Assembly: GCF_029867415.1 (NCBI RefSeq)
Contig: NC_081185.1
Coordinates: forward strand, 112,765,617-112,829,616
Reading direction: 5' to 3'
Origin: Vicia villosa
Taxonomy: Eukaryota; Streptophyta; Magnoliopsida; Fabales; Fabaceae
DNA length: 64,000 nucleotides
How positions within the stretch are numbered: position 1 is the first letter of the stretch; each line of letters opens with the position of its first letter. Made by a program: the position numbers and the translations under genes. Shown in pieces: positions 46,810-57,397 of this stretch. A model generated the notes under the pieces. That model ran no database searches. It had not been told where the DNA came from and saw only the letters and a program-made list of their open reading frames with translations.

Positions 46810-47887
46810 TGATCCGCTGTCGCGCGCGGGTCAAAAACGAGTTGTTTAGTATAAAAGCAGTACAGCGACAGTTGACTCGAAATATCGTTCTCAAAAGGAT
46901 TCTTGATTTTTATTAACTAAAAGCTAAATCGATTTAGGGGGGTTTGGTTTGGTCGAAAAAAATGATTATCAAAAGTGATTCTGAAAATAAGCTGTTTTGA
47001 AATAAGTGATTATAACAGGTTAATCTACCGGTTCTACTTCCAACTTATCATTGATTACTACAATTTCAATTCCCTAAGCGGTACCAATTCCTATTCGATT
47101 GCAATATTGATGAAACAAGCGTCGACAATACTACACGAGTTATGTTCCTAATCACCGAATTAAGCAAACGGTTCACCGAATTAAGCAAACGGTTATCGAT
47201 AGCGCGAATTAACGAATAAGCTAAGTTTAAACGCGATTAAAGTAAGGAACATGCATCAATCGAATTAAATCCAATATATTCTATAAGAACGAATTAAGCA
47301 AACGAAGTCATATAACAAATTGGAAAGGAACTGAATTAAATTGAAAGTAATAATAACCTCAAAGTTTTGTGGAATTCGAATTCGGCAGATTAGCCGTTAG
47401 GATTAGTTCTCCATTACAGGATCGTCAAAAGCTTGGAAAATTTCGTGAATGGAAGATGGTTGCTACTGTACCGCGGCTGCTAACCTAAGGGACAATAGCA
47501 CAACCCGTTTTACAATCCAGCTGGGTCAAACAGACGACCCAGGCCCAAAACTAATTGACCCGAAACTTAACTATAACTAGTGCTGCAACTTCAACGAATT
47601 TTCTGGCTCTTCTACAGTCCGATTCTGACTTCGACTCCAACATAAGAATTGTAGCTCTTTCTCTTAGCTTTCCGTCGATTATTAGAACGCCTCAATCGGA
47701 CTCCTGGAACTCCAGTTATGACCGTTTCCGTGCAGACTGCTAAAGCTGAAAAATAAATACGAAAATCAAATAACAATAAAAATAAATTAAAATATAAAAA
47801 CATAATAAAATATAAAAATAAACAAACTAAATCATAGAAATGCCTAAGAACAAACATAAAGGAATGTGCATCAAAATGCACTGATCA
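46810..47887 (-). repeat. LTR B (internal, full length)
   Basis: Plus strand TGATCCGCTG...TGCACTGATCA, 1078 bp; polypurine tract (plus strand AATTCCCCCACACTTGAAC) at 47888. Primer site to its left (plus strand TCCCCGGCAACGGCGCCA) ends at 46804. Confidence 0.95.
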
Positions 47888-48858
47888 AATTCCCCCACAC
47901 TTGAACTTTTGCACTCCGAGCAAAATGAAAAACAAAACAACGAAAGCATAAATACATCAATAGTTACTCATCCTAGGATACAAATCTTCTTCGGGTAAGT
48001 TCGCATCGCCATGTACTAATCTTGCACACTAAGGGCATCGTAAGAACACTAACCACATATATGCAGACATAAGCCTCCTAAATACACACACCAATTCAAA
48101 TCATATTATTATACCATAGCCTAACTTACTCATCTTTTTTGCTCTTTTTCATTCAGGCGCAATCACATTAAGCCCGTTATCTCCACACACTTATAGCAAG
48201 GCTACCGGTTAGTGACTCTGATCCCTTTTTTGCATGGGGTTCCGGTACTTACGTGGCATAACCCTTTTGCTTACTCAGATGTAGTTGCGGGGGACCGGAC
48301 CGTAATCCTCTCTACCAAGTTCAGCACCAGAAACCGCTAAACCAACTAACAAAGAGTTTTGAAATCTTTTTTTTTGAAGATTACACAACCGTTGGGTTAA
48401 GTGACCGGGTGAGGGTCACCAAACTTAGAAGGTGTATTATCTTTTTTTTCCGGAACATTCACTTATATTCATCGGCTTCCCTGCGTAAAGTGTGTGAGAG
48501 ATGGTGCCGACTGCTGAAATAAACTACTCAAGAGCTGTCAGAGAATGAGAATTAAGGCTAAAACATAATAACAAATTTAAATCAATTTCCATATGCAGGA
48601 GACTCACGGTGTTAGAACGATACCGATCTTATGAGTTTTTCCAAGTCTCCGCAAACTCGACTCAAATCAGTATATAGCCTAAAACTTTCAAAACGATGCA
48701 TATTTATTTTTATTATTTTAAACTGAAAACAAAACAAGAAAACAAAAGAAAATAAAACAAAGAATTCCCTCCCCCACACTAAAACAAGCATTATCCTCAA
48801 TGAAAGGACATAATTATTAAAGTAAGAGGGAGAGAAAGGAAAGAACACACCCGAGTAG
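47888..48858 (-). other. Athila-like 3' internal non-coding region
   Basis: Between the polypurine tract and the end of the open frame. In full Athila-type elements pol and an env-like region would end here; only non-coding sequence is visible, including GGGGACCGGACCG and T runs. Confidence 0.7.
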
Positions 48859-49986
48859 TCAAGGAGGATAGGTGATCACATAAGCAGCCTTTCCCAAAGA
48901 GAGATCTTCTACATTCTCTTCTTCCAAAGTGGGGCTCTCATGGAGTAGCTTTGGGTAATGTCCACTGAACTTGGAATTTATATTAGTGTCTTTGCCGTTT
49001 ATTCCAGGATCAAAGAAGAATCTTCGATAAGTGAAAGTGTCGAATGGGCATGTGATCTTCTTTTCCACAACCTCAGAGATCAAAAGATTGATGGGATGCC
49101 TCACTACTTTTGTTTCACCTTCCACTTCAATTGAGATACTACGCAAAATCATGGACGGGCTAATATCAGGAATGTCGGCCAATGTCCACCCAATCGCCTT
49201 CTTATGCTTCTTCAAAACTTGCAAAAGCTTATTTTTGTGATCAAAATCAAGGTTAGAAGAAATTATAACTGGTAGCTTTTCCTTCATCTCTAAATAAGCG
49301 TATTTCAAATTTTCAGGAAGTTGCTTCAGCTCGGGGGAAGGTGGCTGCTCAATGGAAGGAGTGTTTTGGGTTGCCGGGATGTCAAAAGTATCAGTTGCAT
49401 GAACAGCTTCATCGATAACAACTTCACCTGTAGTAAATATGTTACCCTGCAAGGCAGCATCAATCTCAGCACATACAACACAAACGTTAGTGTCAGTACA
49501 ATCAGAACATGAGTAAACATCATCAAAATCAGACAGTGATGGAAAATCAGATGCAAGCAAATCAGTACAAGTATCATCAACAGTTTCAGAAAGCAACTCT
49601 ATTTGAAAAACAGAATGCTCTTCCAAGGGTTGTTGGTTTGATCCTTGAGCTTGCTGCATGGCATTCAATAAAGTGGCAAGCTGTCCAATCTGTGTTTGCA
49701 AAGTCTGAAGAGTATAATCTATTTGTTGTTGATACTGAAGATTATTTGCAGCCATTTGTTTGACAATATCCTCTAGTGAAGGTTCAGAAGGTGCAGAGCA
49801 GACAACCTGGAATTCACTCAAATGCTTATGCGGATCCTCACCTGCAAAACCACTAAACCTATGCAACAAATGTATTGAACCATATTTCAATTCTAAAGGT
49901 ACATAACCATCAGGATACTCAATGCATAAACCATTATAGTTCGCATCAAGGGCAGCCAACTGCCTTAAAGTTCTTTGTTCATCCAT
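48859..49986 (-). CDS. Chimeric Gag/Pol-remnant protein of the Athila-like element, 375 codons
   Basis: ATG at 49986, TGA/TAA-type stop at 48859; an upstream in-frame stretch lacks ATG. Residues 1-70 are Athila Gag N-terminus (LELKYGSIHLLHRFSGFAGEDPHKHLSEF, quoted in parts: GEDPHKHLSEFQVVCS). A Gln-rich coiled-coil-like part at 85-125 (TLQTLQTQIGQLATLL) follows, then an acidic Cys-containing part (SCSDCTDTNVCVVCAEID). Residues about 215-290 match the pol segment just before reverse transcriptase (LPENLKYAYLEMKEKLPVII, LKKHKKAIGWTLADI). A short RT piece (KITCPFDTFTYRRFFFDPG) comes near 325. The zinc knuckle, protease core, most RT and integrase are deleted, yet the frame stays open across each join. 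It may still package RNA. That is inference. Confidence 0.82.
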   Translation of the reverse strand: MDEQRTLRQLAALDANYNGLCIEYPDGYVPLELKYGSIHLLHRFSGFAGEDPHKHLSEFQVVCSAPSEPSLEDIVKQMAANNLQYQQQIDYTLQTLQTQIGQLATLLNAMQQAQGSNQQPLEEHSVFQIELLSETVDDTCTDLLASDFPSLSDFDDVYSCSDCTDTNVCVVCAEIDAALQGNIFTTGEVVIDEAVHATDTFDIPATQNTPSIEQPPSPELKQLPENLKYAYLEMKEKLPVIISSNLDFDHKNKLLQVLKKHKKAIGWTLADIPDISPSMILRSISIEVEGETKVVRHPINLLISEVVEKKITCPFDTFTYRRFFFDPGINGKDTNINSKFSGHYPKLLHESPTLEEENVEDLSLGKAAYVITYPP

Positions 49987-50425
49987 GTTATCAACAAACA
50001 CATAAATACCAACAATGTCCCAAACAGGCAGAAACAAATAGAAAGAAGAAAAATGATTAAAATAAATTCATAAAATTATAAAAACATAAAATTTCATCTA
50101 ATTAGACGAAATAAGAATTATGGAAATTTTTTTAGATTTTTTCGAAACAGCAAAAACAGTAAATAATTAATTAAAAATAGAAAAATGATGAATTTGGAGA
50201 TTTGAGGTCGAATTCCCTTACTCTTCTAGAGTAAGGGAGTACTGATCCCACGATTTTTCTACTTCCAGTAGGCAAAAACAGATTATCGATCAGACTCAAT
50301 TTTCCAATAAAACCGATTTTTCGACTCAAAAAGCCGTTATGGCCGAAACTGCGAGGAATCTACGGCCTAAACGCACAAACACTAAACCTAAGACTCTAAA
50401 ATCAATTAATAACGACAAGAATCCC

Positions 50426-50443
50426 CGGCAACGGCGCCAATTT
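50426..50443 (-). other. Primer binding site of the Athila-like element
   Basis: On the element strand TGGCGCCGTTGCCGGGGA, three bases inside LTR C. The same word lies next to LTR B (46787-46804). Confidence 0.85.
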
Positions 50444-51521
50444 TGATCCGCTGTCGCGCGCGGGTCAAAAACGAGTTGTTTAGTATAAAAGCAGTACAGC
50501 GACAGTTGACTCGAAATATCGTTCTCAAAAGGATTCTTGATTTTTATTAACTAAAAGCTAAATCGATTTAGGGGGGTTTGGTTTGGTCGAAAAAAATGAT
50601 TATCAAAAGTGATTCTGAAAATAAGCTGTTTTGAAATAAGTGATTATAACAGGTTAATCTACCGGTTCTACTTCCAACTTATCATTGATTACTACAATTT
50701 CAATTCCCTAAGCGGTACCAATTCCTATTCGATTGCAATATTGATGAAACAAGCGTCGACAATACTACACGAGTTATGTTCCTAATCACCGAATTAAGCA
50801 AACGGTTCACCGAATTAAGCAAACGGTTATCGATAGCGCGAATTAACGAATAAGCTAAGTTTAAACGCGATTAAAGTAAGGAACATGCATCAATCGAATT
50901 AAATCCAATATATTCTATAAGAACGAATTAAGCAAACGAAGTCATATAACAAATTGGAAAGGAACTGAATTAAATTGAAAGTAATAATAACCTCAAAGTT
51001 TTGTGGAATTCGAATTCGGCAGATTAGCCGTTAGGATTAGTTCTCCATTACAGGATCGTCAAAAGCTTGGAAAATTTCGTGAATGGAAGATGGTTGCTAC
51101 TGTACCGCGGCTGCTAACCTAAGGGACAATAGCACAACCCGTTTTACAATCCAGCTGGGTCAAACAGACGACCCAGGCCCAAAACTAATTGACCCGAAAC
51201 TTAACTATAACTAGTGCTGCAACTTCAACGAATTTTCTGGCTCTTCTACAGTCCGATTCTGACTTCGACTCCAACATAAGAATTGTAGCTCTTTCTCTTA
51301 GCTTTCCGTCGATTATTAGAACGCCTCAATCGGACTCCTGGAACTCCAGTTATGACCGTTTCCGTGCAGACTGCTAAAGCTGAAAAATAAATACGAAAAT
51401 CAAATAACAATAAAAATAAATTAAAATATAAAAACATAATAAAATAGAAAAATAAACAAACTAAACCATAGAAATGCCTAAGAACAAACATAAAGGAATG
51501 TGCATCAAAATGCACTGATCA
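50444..51521 (-). repeat. LTR C (5' LTR)
   Basis: 1078 bp; differs from LTR B at two places near its right end (AAAATAGAAAAA versus AAAATATAAAAA, TAAACCAT versus TAAATCAT). Outer edge meets the CCCAT target duplication. Confidence 0.95.
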
Positions 51522-51584
51522 CCCATCTAACCATGGTGTTCACTTGTAAACAATACCTCTTTGCTCCACGCTTACCGCACCACT

Positions 51585-52176
51585 TGTTGTGAATTACGAC
51601 AAAATTCAATATCAGTGAGGGAAAGAATAGTAGCAAACAAAATAAATGGTCTACAACAATTATAATCCGTACACAAATAATATAACAGAATAAAGGGAGA
51701 AAAAGACGAATGTTTGTTTACCCAATTCGATCAAACGATCTACTTTGGGGGACAAAACAACTCTCCAATTTACTATACTCGGAAAGTTGTTACAAGAGAT
51801 TATAGTCGAGTTACAAGAAAATAGCATTTGCAGTTCCCAAAGAATAAATCCTATTTTCTACCCAAGTGTTTCACAACCTCTCCAACTCTCAATATAAGAA
51901 TCACTCAAACCCGATGTGTTTAGGAGTGTTTTCATAACTCCAAAGGTTTCCCAAAAACCTTTTTCTTTCTAAGTTTTTTCTTGGATTTCCTAAATCCTTA
52001 TTTCTTTAAAGCTCTAAGATTGTCACACTATAATAACAAAGAGATACAAATTTATAATAGCCAAAATCCAATAAATTCATAACAATTCTCAAAAATATCT
52101 CCTTAACTGTTAAAATAAAAAATATTATTATAATCTTATAATATCTCTCAAATATTATAAATATCTTATAATATTT
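51585..52176 (-). repeat. 5' LTR of the older copia, split by a solo LTR
   Basis: TGTTGTGAATTACGACAAAA onward, homologous to 43693-44312, with the primer-site neighbour on the element strand reading GTGGTGCGGTAAGCG, close to that of the young copia. It probably continues past the solo LTR into 52816-53100, but the end was not identified. Confidence 0.75.
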
Positions 52177-52181
52177 GTTAG

Positions 52182-52810
52182 TGTTCTGGATTGGGCCAAC
52201 CCATGGCCCAATTGGACTAAGAGGCCCTAATCTTTCTTAGCCCAAGGGAGATTCCTCCTCGTCAATACGTGCCTGTCAGGCGGGCGTCATTGAAGTTGCT
52301 TTCAACCGTCTGGTTACACTAGCCTTCGGCTGGGTAAGATTGAAGCAGAGCGATTCCACCCGCCTGGTCCCAAGCGGTTGCCTCCTACGGGCATCACTGC
52401 ATAACTCTACCGCCGAGGACCCTCCTCCTCGTAGGGTTTCCTTCCCCAACCCACCAAATAAAGCGGAGTCCACGCGTCCCTAAAAGCCGTGTCTCCCCTC
52501 AAACTTCGGAGTGGTTGACCCAGGATGGAGACCACGTGCTGGTCTCCACTACACACGTAGGATCCTGACAATCTTTGAATTGGGCTTGGGTATCTAGTTC
52601 AATAGCGAGATCTTGGCCTAGCGCTTGGGGCTATAAATACTCTCTTTCACTAGAGGGTCAGGTATTCATTCATTCTCTCACTAAATATTGTACTTGCTCT
52701 CTGATTGCTTTTTCACTTTGGCATCTGAGTATCTTGCAGGTACACCCCCTCCATTTCTTTAAGTCCACCGCAGGCTGACCTTGGCGATCCACTCTGATTA
52801 GGTAAGATCG
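52182..52810 (+). mobile_element. Solo LTR (629 bp), family S, target duplication GTTAG
   Basis: Starts TGTTCTGGATTGGGCC and ends GGTAAGATCG (family end GATCA, last base changed). GTTAG flanks both sides (52177-52181, 52811-52815). TATA box GGGGCTATAAATACTC near 52627. Related throughout to 20027-20702 on the opposite strand (AAACTTCGGAGTGGTTGACC, ACCACGTGCTGGTCTCC, GGGTCAGGTATTCA). Confidence 0.88.
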
Positions 52811-52815
52811 GTTAG

Positions 52816-53139
52816 ACTATTATAAATATATATATCTTAAAATATCTTTTAGAATATTATAAATATATATTTTATAATATTTTTTTAGAATATTATAAAT
52901 ATATATCTTATTAAATATTATGAATATTTTTTAATATCTTTTTATATTAATTTTTATGATCTCTAAATTAATATAAAATATTCTAACATTAATAAATATA
53001 TCAATAAATCGAATTCGCCGAGTTCGATATTTGTGAATCGTTCGAATCAAAGTATTTTTTTTTATTTTTTGACTTCTGATAATTTCAAAACATATTTTCA
53101 TTCTCTTCATCAACAAATTTTTTTAAACATATTTCAACA
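52816..53139. repeat. AT-rich DNA with AGAATATTATAAATATATAT repeats
   Basis: About four loose copies of AGAATATTATAAATATATAT lie at 52816-52925, then CGAATTCGCCGAGTTCGA near 53009. Probably the remaining part of the older copia LTR. No coding region. Confidence 0.55.
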
Positions 53140-53271
53140 TAGGTGTTAGATATATATTAAAATAGCAGATTAAATTCTCGTATTTTTTTATAGTTTACAT
53201 TAATCCATAATATATGTCAGCTTAAAATAATAGTTACTAGTTAGCATGATGTACCGTACAACCTTAATTTT

Positions 53272-54058
53272 TTTTTGAATTCGAACATCTTATATATTAA
53301 GAACAAGCCAAAGAGGCCAAACATACATCAATGTCCATAGCATTAGGAATGCTGCCTAGCCATGTTCTAGCACCAGCAACCTTCCCAACCTTCACCATGT
53401 GGTGGGCATCAGAATTGAAAGTTCTACAAAGATACAATAGGGAAGCATTTCTAAAAGTACCAAGAAAATTTCTACAATATTTAATAATTGGATCTAATGC
53501 AGCATTGACATCGGTTCCGTTCACACTGTCAACTATGCCCATTGCGTCCGAATAGAACAAAACCTCCTCAAGCTTTAACTCCTTTGCCAATTTCATTCCC
53601 CATTGAATGCCATTGAGCTCTGCAGAGGCAGGATCCTCATGACTGTTATACTTTTTGCTTGCTGCCAGATGAACATCCCCATTCGGTTCTCGAATTACAC
53701 AACCCAAAGCCACAACGCCATCATCAAAACACCCAGCGTCAGTCTGCACCGACCAGTGACCAGTAGCTTTTCCTTGAAGATGGTTGACCTGTGTCTTTTG
53801 CTTTGCATTACTCCTTGGAAGGTTGAACTCCATGATGCTGTCCACAATACTCTGTGCAATCATTTGCGGTTTAGAGTTTTCTTTTTTGAACACGACCGCA
53901 TTTCGAGCATTCCAAATCTTCCACATACCGGTACCGACTACTTGAACCATTTGCCAATCTTTGTTTTTAAGCACAGCTGAGAGCCAGTCATACACACTGC
54001 CTTCATTAGGCAGACGAACACCAAGGGGGGGAGAGAAAAAAACTCTCTTTGAGAAATC
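53272..54058 (-). pseudogene. 5'-truncated L1-type LINE with intact-looking RNase H domain
   Basis: The minus-strand frame 53297-53995 and its upstream extension (KRVFFSPPLGVRLPNEGS) encode the end of a plant L1 ORF2: MWKIWNARNAVVFKKE linker, then an RVT_3 RNase H domain with all four acidic positions (TDAG, AELNGI, YSDAMGIV, NSDAHHM). After the stop a short tail ends in A9-type poly(A) (plus strand TTTTTTTTT at 53270-53278). CAACCTTAATT is present at 53261 and again at 54114, a possible target duplication displaced by the local 77-bp repeat. The reverse transcriptase is missing, so this is a dead-on-arrival copy. It is young enough to keep its frame. Confidence 0.82.
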
Positions 54059-54059
54059 A

Positions 54060-54195
54060 CAGATACTATAGTTGTTTAGATGCGTGTTAGTGACAGAAGT
54101 AATAGTATATGATCAACCTTAATTAACCACTTGAATAGATACTATAGTTGTTTAGATGCGTGTTAGTGACTGAAGTAATAGTATATGATCAAGAC
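54060..54195. repeat. 77-bp tandem duplication
   Basis: AGATACTATAGTTGTTTAGA through AGTATATGATCAA occurs at 54060-54116 and 54137-54194 with one difference (GACAGAAG versus GACTGAAG), immediately next to the LINE's 5' end. Confidence 0.93.
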
Positions 54196-54893
54196 TTCAA
54201 GGTACTTTTAGTTGTAAAATGCTTTGGAAATAACAAAAAAATATATTATTTAACAAATAATTAAATAAGATAAAATTAAATGTTGCAATGTGACTGGTGA
54301 AAATGTAAGTTACCCAACTTTTTAGGATGTGTAGAGAAGTTGTCACCTATGTTCAAATGTGAAAAGAACAGGATTTCAATAGCGTATGGTTTTATAAACG
54401 TAGCTTTCCGGTTGGCCAAAAGAACAGGCCGGCGTTATAGTGTCTCGTTATGGATATGGACTACCTCAGCGATGATGCACACATGTTACCCACCACAAAT
54501 ACAAAATTGTCCACACAAAAAAATTAGAAAAATTATTCTTGTTTGTAGTCACTTAATTTTAATAACGGCTTTATTATTACTTTTTTTTTTATCGATTTAG
54601 CTTTTATATTTTAAAATTAGGTTAATTTACAGGATAAGATAAGTATTGAAAAATACAATATACTCCATGCTAATGATGAGAGGTGAAGGGCCCCTGTTAA
54701 ACATTAATTTAAGATCCTATAGCGAAGCTTCCATGCTAAAAAAACTAACAAAGACCCAAAAATACAATAAAACTAAACAAAAACACTAACCTTTAATATC
54801 TCTATTTTTATCCGTACACTGCAATTTTTGGTGTAATTTATATACAATTTACCACCCAAAAACAAAAACTCCTATAAAAATATAAGGAGAAAA

Positions 54894-55415
54894 TCAAAGT
54901 GAAGCAATGAGGGGATCATCATCATGATGAGAAAAAAGAGCATAATCATCATCATATTCACATTCAGATTCAGATTCACAAGCTTTCCATAACCGTTGAT
55001 TATAATCTTCCATTTTCTTATAAGGTACAAATTGGGTCCTACAAAGCGGACACGTCTTCTGATCATGATCAATCCAACTGTCCACACATCTCTTGTGAAA
55101 AATATGTTTACAATTCGTCATACACCTGATCTCTTCCTCGCCGGCAAATTCGTTCAGACACACCGCACACTCTACTGTTTTCGAATCTTCGGCAAGGTCA
55201 CGGTAGCTGATGACGGGGAGGAATTCTCGGATGAGGGTTGCGGAGAGGGTGGGATGGTCGGAGTTTGATTCTGATGAGGTGGCGGTGGAGATGTCGGAGA
55301 GGTGGAGGAGAGAGAGGAAGGAAAGGGCTAGTGATCTTAGGAAGGCGAGGAGAGAGAGAAGGTGAAGGAAGAGTTTGGGAACGGAAAGTTCAGAGTATCT
55401 TATCGGGAATCCCAT
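54894..55415 (-). CDS. RING-H2 finger E3 ubiquitin ligase, BRH1/RHA-type
   Basis: ATG at 55415 (MGFPIRYSE), TGA at 54894, 173 residues, no intron. Residues 12-40 form a hydrophobic, possibly membrane-anchoring helix (VPKLFLHLLSLLAFLRSLA). The RING-H2 ligands are C83, C86, C102, H104, H107, C110, C122 and C125, with spacing C-x2-C-x15-C-x-H-x2-H-x2-C-x11-C-x2-C and the usual Trp and Pro (VDSWIDHDQKTCPLCR). The tail after 145 is acidic. The N-terminus and RING closely resemble Arabidopsis BRH1, a brassinosteroid-responsive RING-H2 protein, as I remember it. It should act as an E3 that recruits a ubiquitin-loaded E2; the target is unknown. All eight ligands are kept, unlike the paralogue at 43211-43604. 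Confidence 0.93.
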   Translation of the reverse strand: MGFPIRYSELSVPKLFLHLLSLLAFLRSLALSFLSLLHLSDISTATSSESNSDHPTLSATLIREFLPVISYRDLAEDSKTVECAVCLNEFAGEEEIRCMTNCKHIFHKRCVDSWIDHDQKTCPLCRTQFVPYKKMEDYNQRLWKACESESECEYDDDYALFSHHDDDPLIASL

Positions 55416-55660
55416 TTTATTGAAGTTTAGAGAGAGAAAATAAGTGAGATGGAGAGAGAAATGAAAGAGAGTTTCTCGGTGTTTGGACTTTGGAGGAAGA
55501 GGTGGTGTGATATTTATATTGGTGTGATGAATGAAATGAGGTAATAAAGTTATAGAAAGATCAATTGGATGTATGTGTGGGACAGTAGGGTTAACTGAAC
55601 GCTGAAATGAAAAGAAAAATGTGGAAAAGTAAACCATTTTTTGTCATGATGATGAGTATA
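55416..55660 (-). promoter_or_regulatory. 5' leader and proximal promoter of the RING-H2 gene
   Basis: On the gene strand the first 90 bp before the ATG are CT-rich (plus strand GAGAGAGAAA), as in a leader. AATATAAATATCACACC (plus strand GGTGTGATATTTATATT, 55501-55517) is a good TATA-box candidate about 90-100 bp upstream of the ATG. Confidence 0.55.
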
Positions 55661-56139
55661 TGATGAACAAATTGTCAAAATAAAATATGATAGCAAAATC
55701 CAATTAGGCCAACTAGTTCTTAAAGAGATTAAAAGGAGGATATTTTTAGTTAAAAAAACTAATATAATACTTTAATTATTTTGAATAAATCATCTTCTTT
55801 GAATTATAGAAAGTTAGCAAGTTTTAAATTATTTTTTAAATTAATTATTTTATTGCTTTAAAAATATTACGAGAATGACAGTTTATTAAGTATTTTGATG
55901 GATTGATTAAAATAGTTTAGTGATTGTCTTATAGTTTATAATTCATGTTGTACAATTGAAAAGTATTTTGGTTTAGTGATTTTCTTATAGTTTATAATTC
56001 ATGCTGTACTTGAAAAGTATTTTGGTGTAGATTAATGGATCTTGTATCACTGTGATATCAATCTATCAATATAATATATTGGGATAGCAATTTGATTCAT
56101 CTCAATGGCATCTGCAAAAATAGACATCTATCTTAAAAA
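55661..56139. repeat. Intergenic DNA with a 58-bp tandem duplication
   Basis: Near 55918-56028, TTAGTGATTxTCTTATAGTT, TATAATTCATG(T/C)TGTAC and TTGAAAAGTATTTTGG(T) occur twice about 58 bp apart. The rest is AT-rich and unremarkable. Confidence 0.75.
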
Positions 56140-56600
56140 ATACTAGCAAAACAAGAATAAAGGGGCCACTGCATTATCATGACAAGTGTACACAACATAA
56201 AGCTTGAATCACAATTTATAGTATGCACAATGGGGATCTAAACCAATCATTGGCTCTACTAAGTCACTGATATTGCAAAGATTGTCCAGAAATTCCTTTT
56301 ACCAAAGCTTCCTGAATATCCTACATGGACGCCTCCGTCAAGTTATGCTAAACAAATAGATTTAAAGGCTTTGGCCTGTTAAGATACTTCAGAAACTCTT
56401 CCGAAATTCTCTGAGTCGGTTAAATGTGAAAATTTGTCATCGTCACAAGATTCTTAAGTTGAGATGGCAGTGACATAGAACGATGCTGAAATACCACTAG
56501 ATAAACATGATATCATTAGTTTTATGATTAATAATCAAAATGAATCTCATCCAACTGTTGAGTAATCATAGAAGTTTTCAGGAGTATCACAAAAGTTCCA
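56140..56600 (+). pseudogene. Possible coding relic of unknown origin
   Basis: Base composition is less AT-rich than the flanks. One plus-strand frame gives IVQKFLLPKLPEYPTWTPP then SYAKQIDLKALA and ISFMINNQNESHPTVE, broken by stops. I do not recognise a family. It may be an old retroelement or gene fragment. Confidence 0.3.
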
Positions 56601-57397
56601 CATCATTTTTTTAAGAATTTACTCCCTTACCTTCATCCGTGGCGAAATTTTTAAAAATGCCTCTATATTTTGGAGATATATCTCCGAAATCAATTTTTTT
56701 CTAAAAAAAAAAATTGATTTCGGAAGTGCACTTTCGAAAACACTAAAAAAAAAAAAAAGTGTTTTTGGAGGTGCATTCCCGAAATCAAAATTTTTTTGAG
56801 AGAGGGGTGTCTTCGGAGATGCATATCCGAAATATTCCAATTTTTGATCTTAGAAAGTTTCGGATATGAATTTCCGAAAAAAAAATCAATAATTACAAAA
56901 AAAATTAAAATCAAGATCAATCAATACAATTAATAGTATAATTAATTAAATTAATTAAAATATATTATAAAATATATATCATTATAATCAAGATATAATA
57001 AAAATATTAATCTAATAAATATTTAAATAAATATTTTATCTTTATTATTATTAATATTAATAATAATAATAATAAAGATATTTATTTTCTATTTTTTTTA
57101 TAATACATAAAATAAATTATTTTATAAACTAATTTTCAAAAACAATTTCATAGTTATAAAAAATCATTTTATAAACAAAATTTCCTAAACAATTTTAAAG
57201 TTAAAAATTATTTTACTAACTTATATAAATTAAAAACATTCTCATAAGTAAATTTTGAATTATATAAAATTAAATATATAATTTATTTATACATTAAATA
57301 AAATTAAGATAAAATTTTCTTTTAATTTTTTTAAACTAAATGAAAAACGATTTTTTATCATAATTAATTATTAAAATCATTTTAATATTTTATATTT

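Larger units (their letters stand above)
45274..51521 (-). mobile_element. Athila-like non-autonomous retrotransposon with three LTRs
   Basis: A 6248-bp complex flanked by CCCAT at 45269-45273 and 51522-51526, on the minus strand. Order from right to left: LTR C 50444-51521, internal 47888-50443, LTR B 46810-47887, partial internal 45548-46809, partial LTR A 45274-45547. LTRs B and C are 1078 bp and differ at two sites seen by eye. The primer site after each full LTR reads TGGCGCCGTTGCCGGGGA, usual for Athila-type elements. Reverse transcriptase core, RNase H and integrase are missing, so it needs another element for mobility. The single target duplication shows that the third LTR arose after, or during, one insertion. 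Confidence 0.92.
53140..54780 (+). repeat. Segment copy C of the local duplication
   Basis: Shares ATATGTCAGCTTAAAATAATA, TACAACCTTAATT, AGCTTTCCGGTTGGCC, GATGATGCACACA, ACAAATACAAAATTGTCCACACA and GATGAGAGGTGAAGG with copies A and/or B. It is interrupted by a LINE and leads into the intact RING-H2 gene. Confidence 0.8.

Noticed and set aside
54872..55423. Frames overlapping the RING-H2 gene on both strands
   Set aside because: Shadows of the RING-H2 frame; none has family features.
56140..56600. Endogenous pararetrovirus fragment
   Set aside because: No coat, movement or reverse transcriptase motif could be identified; left as unknown.
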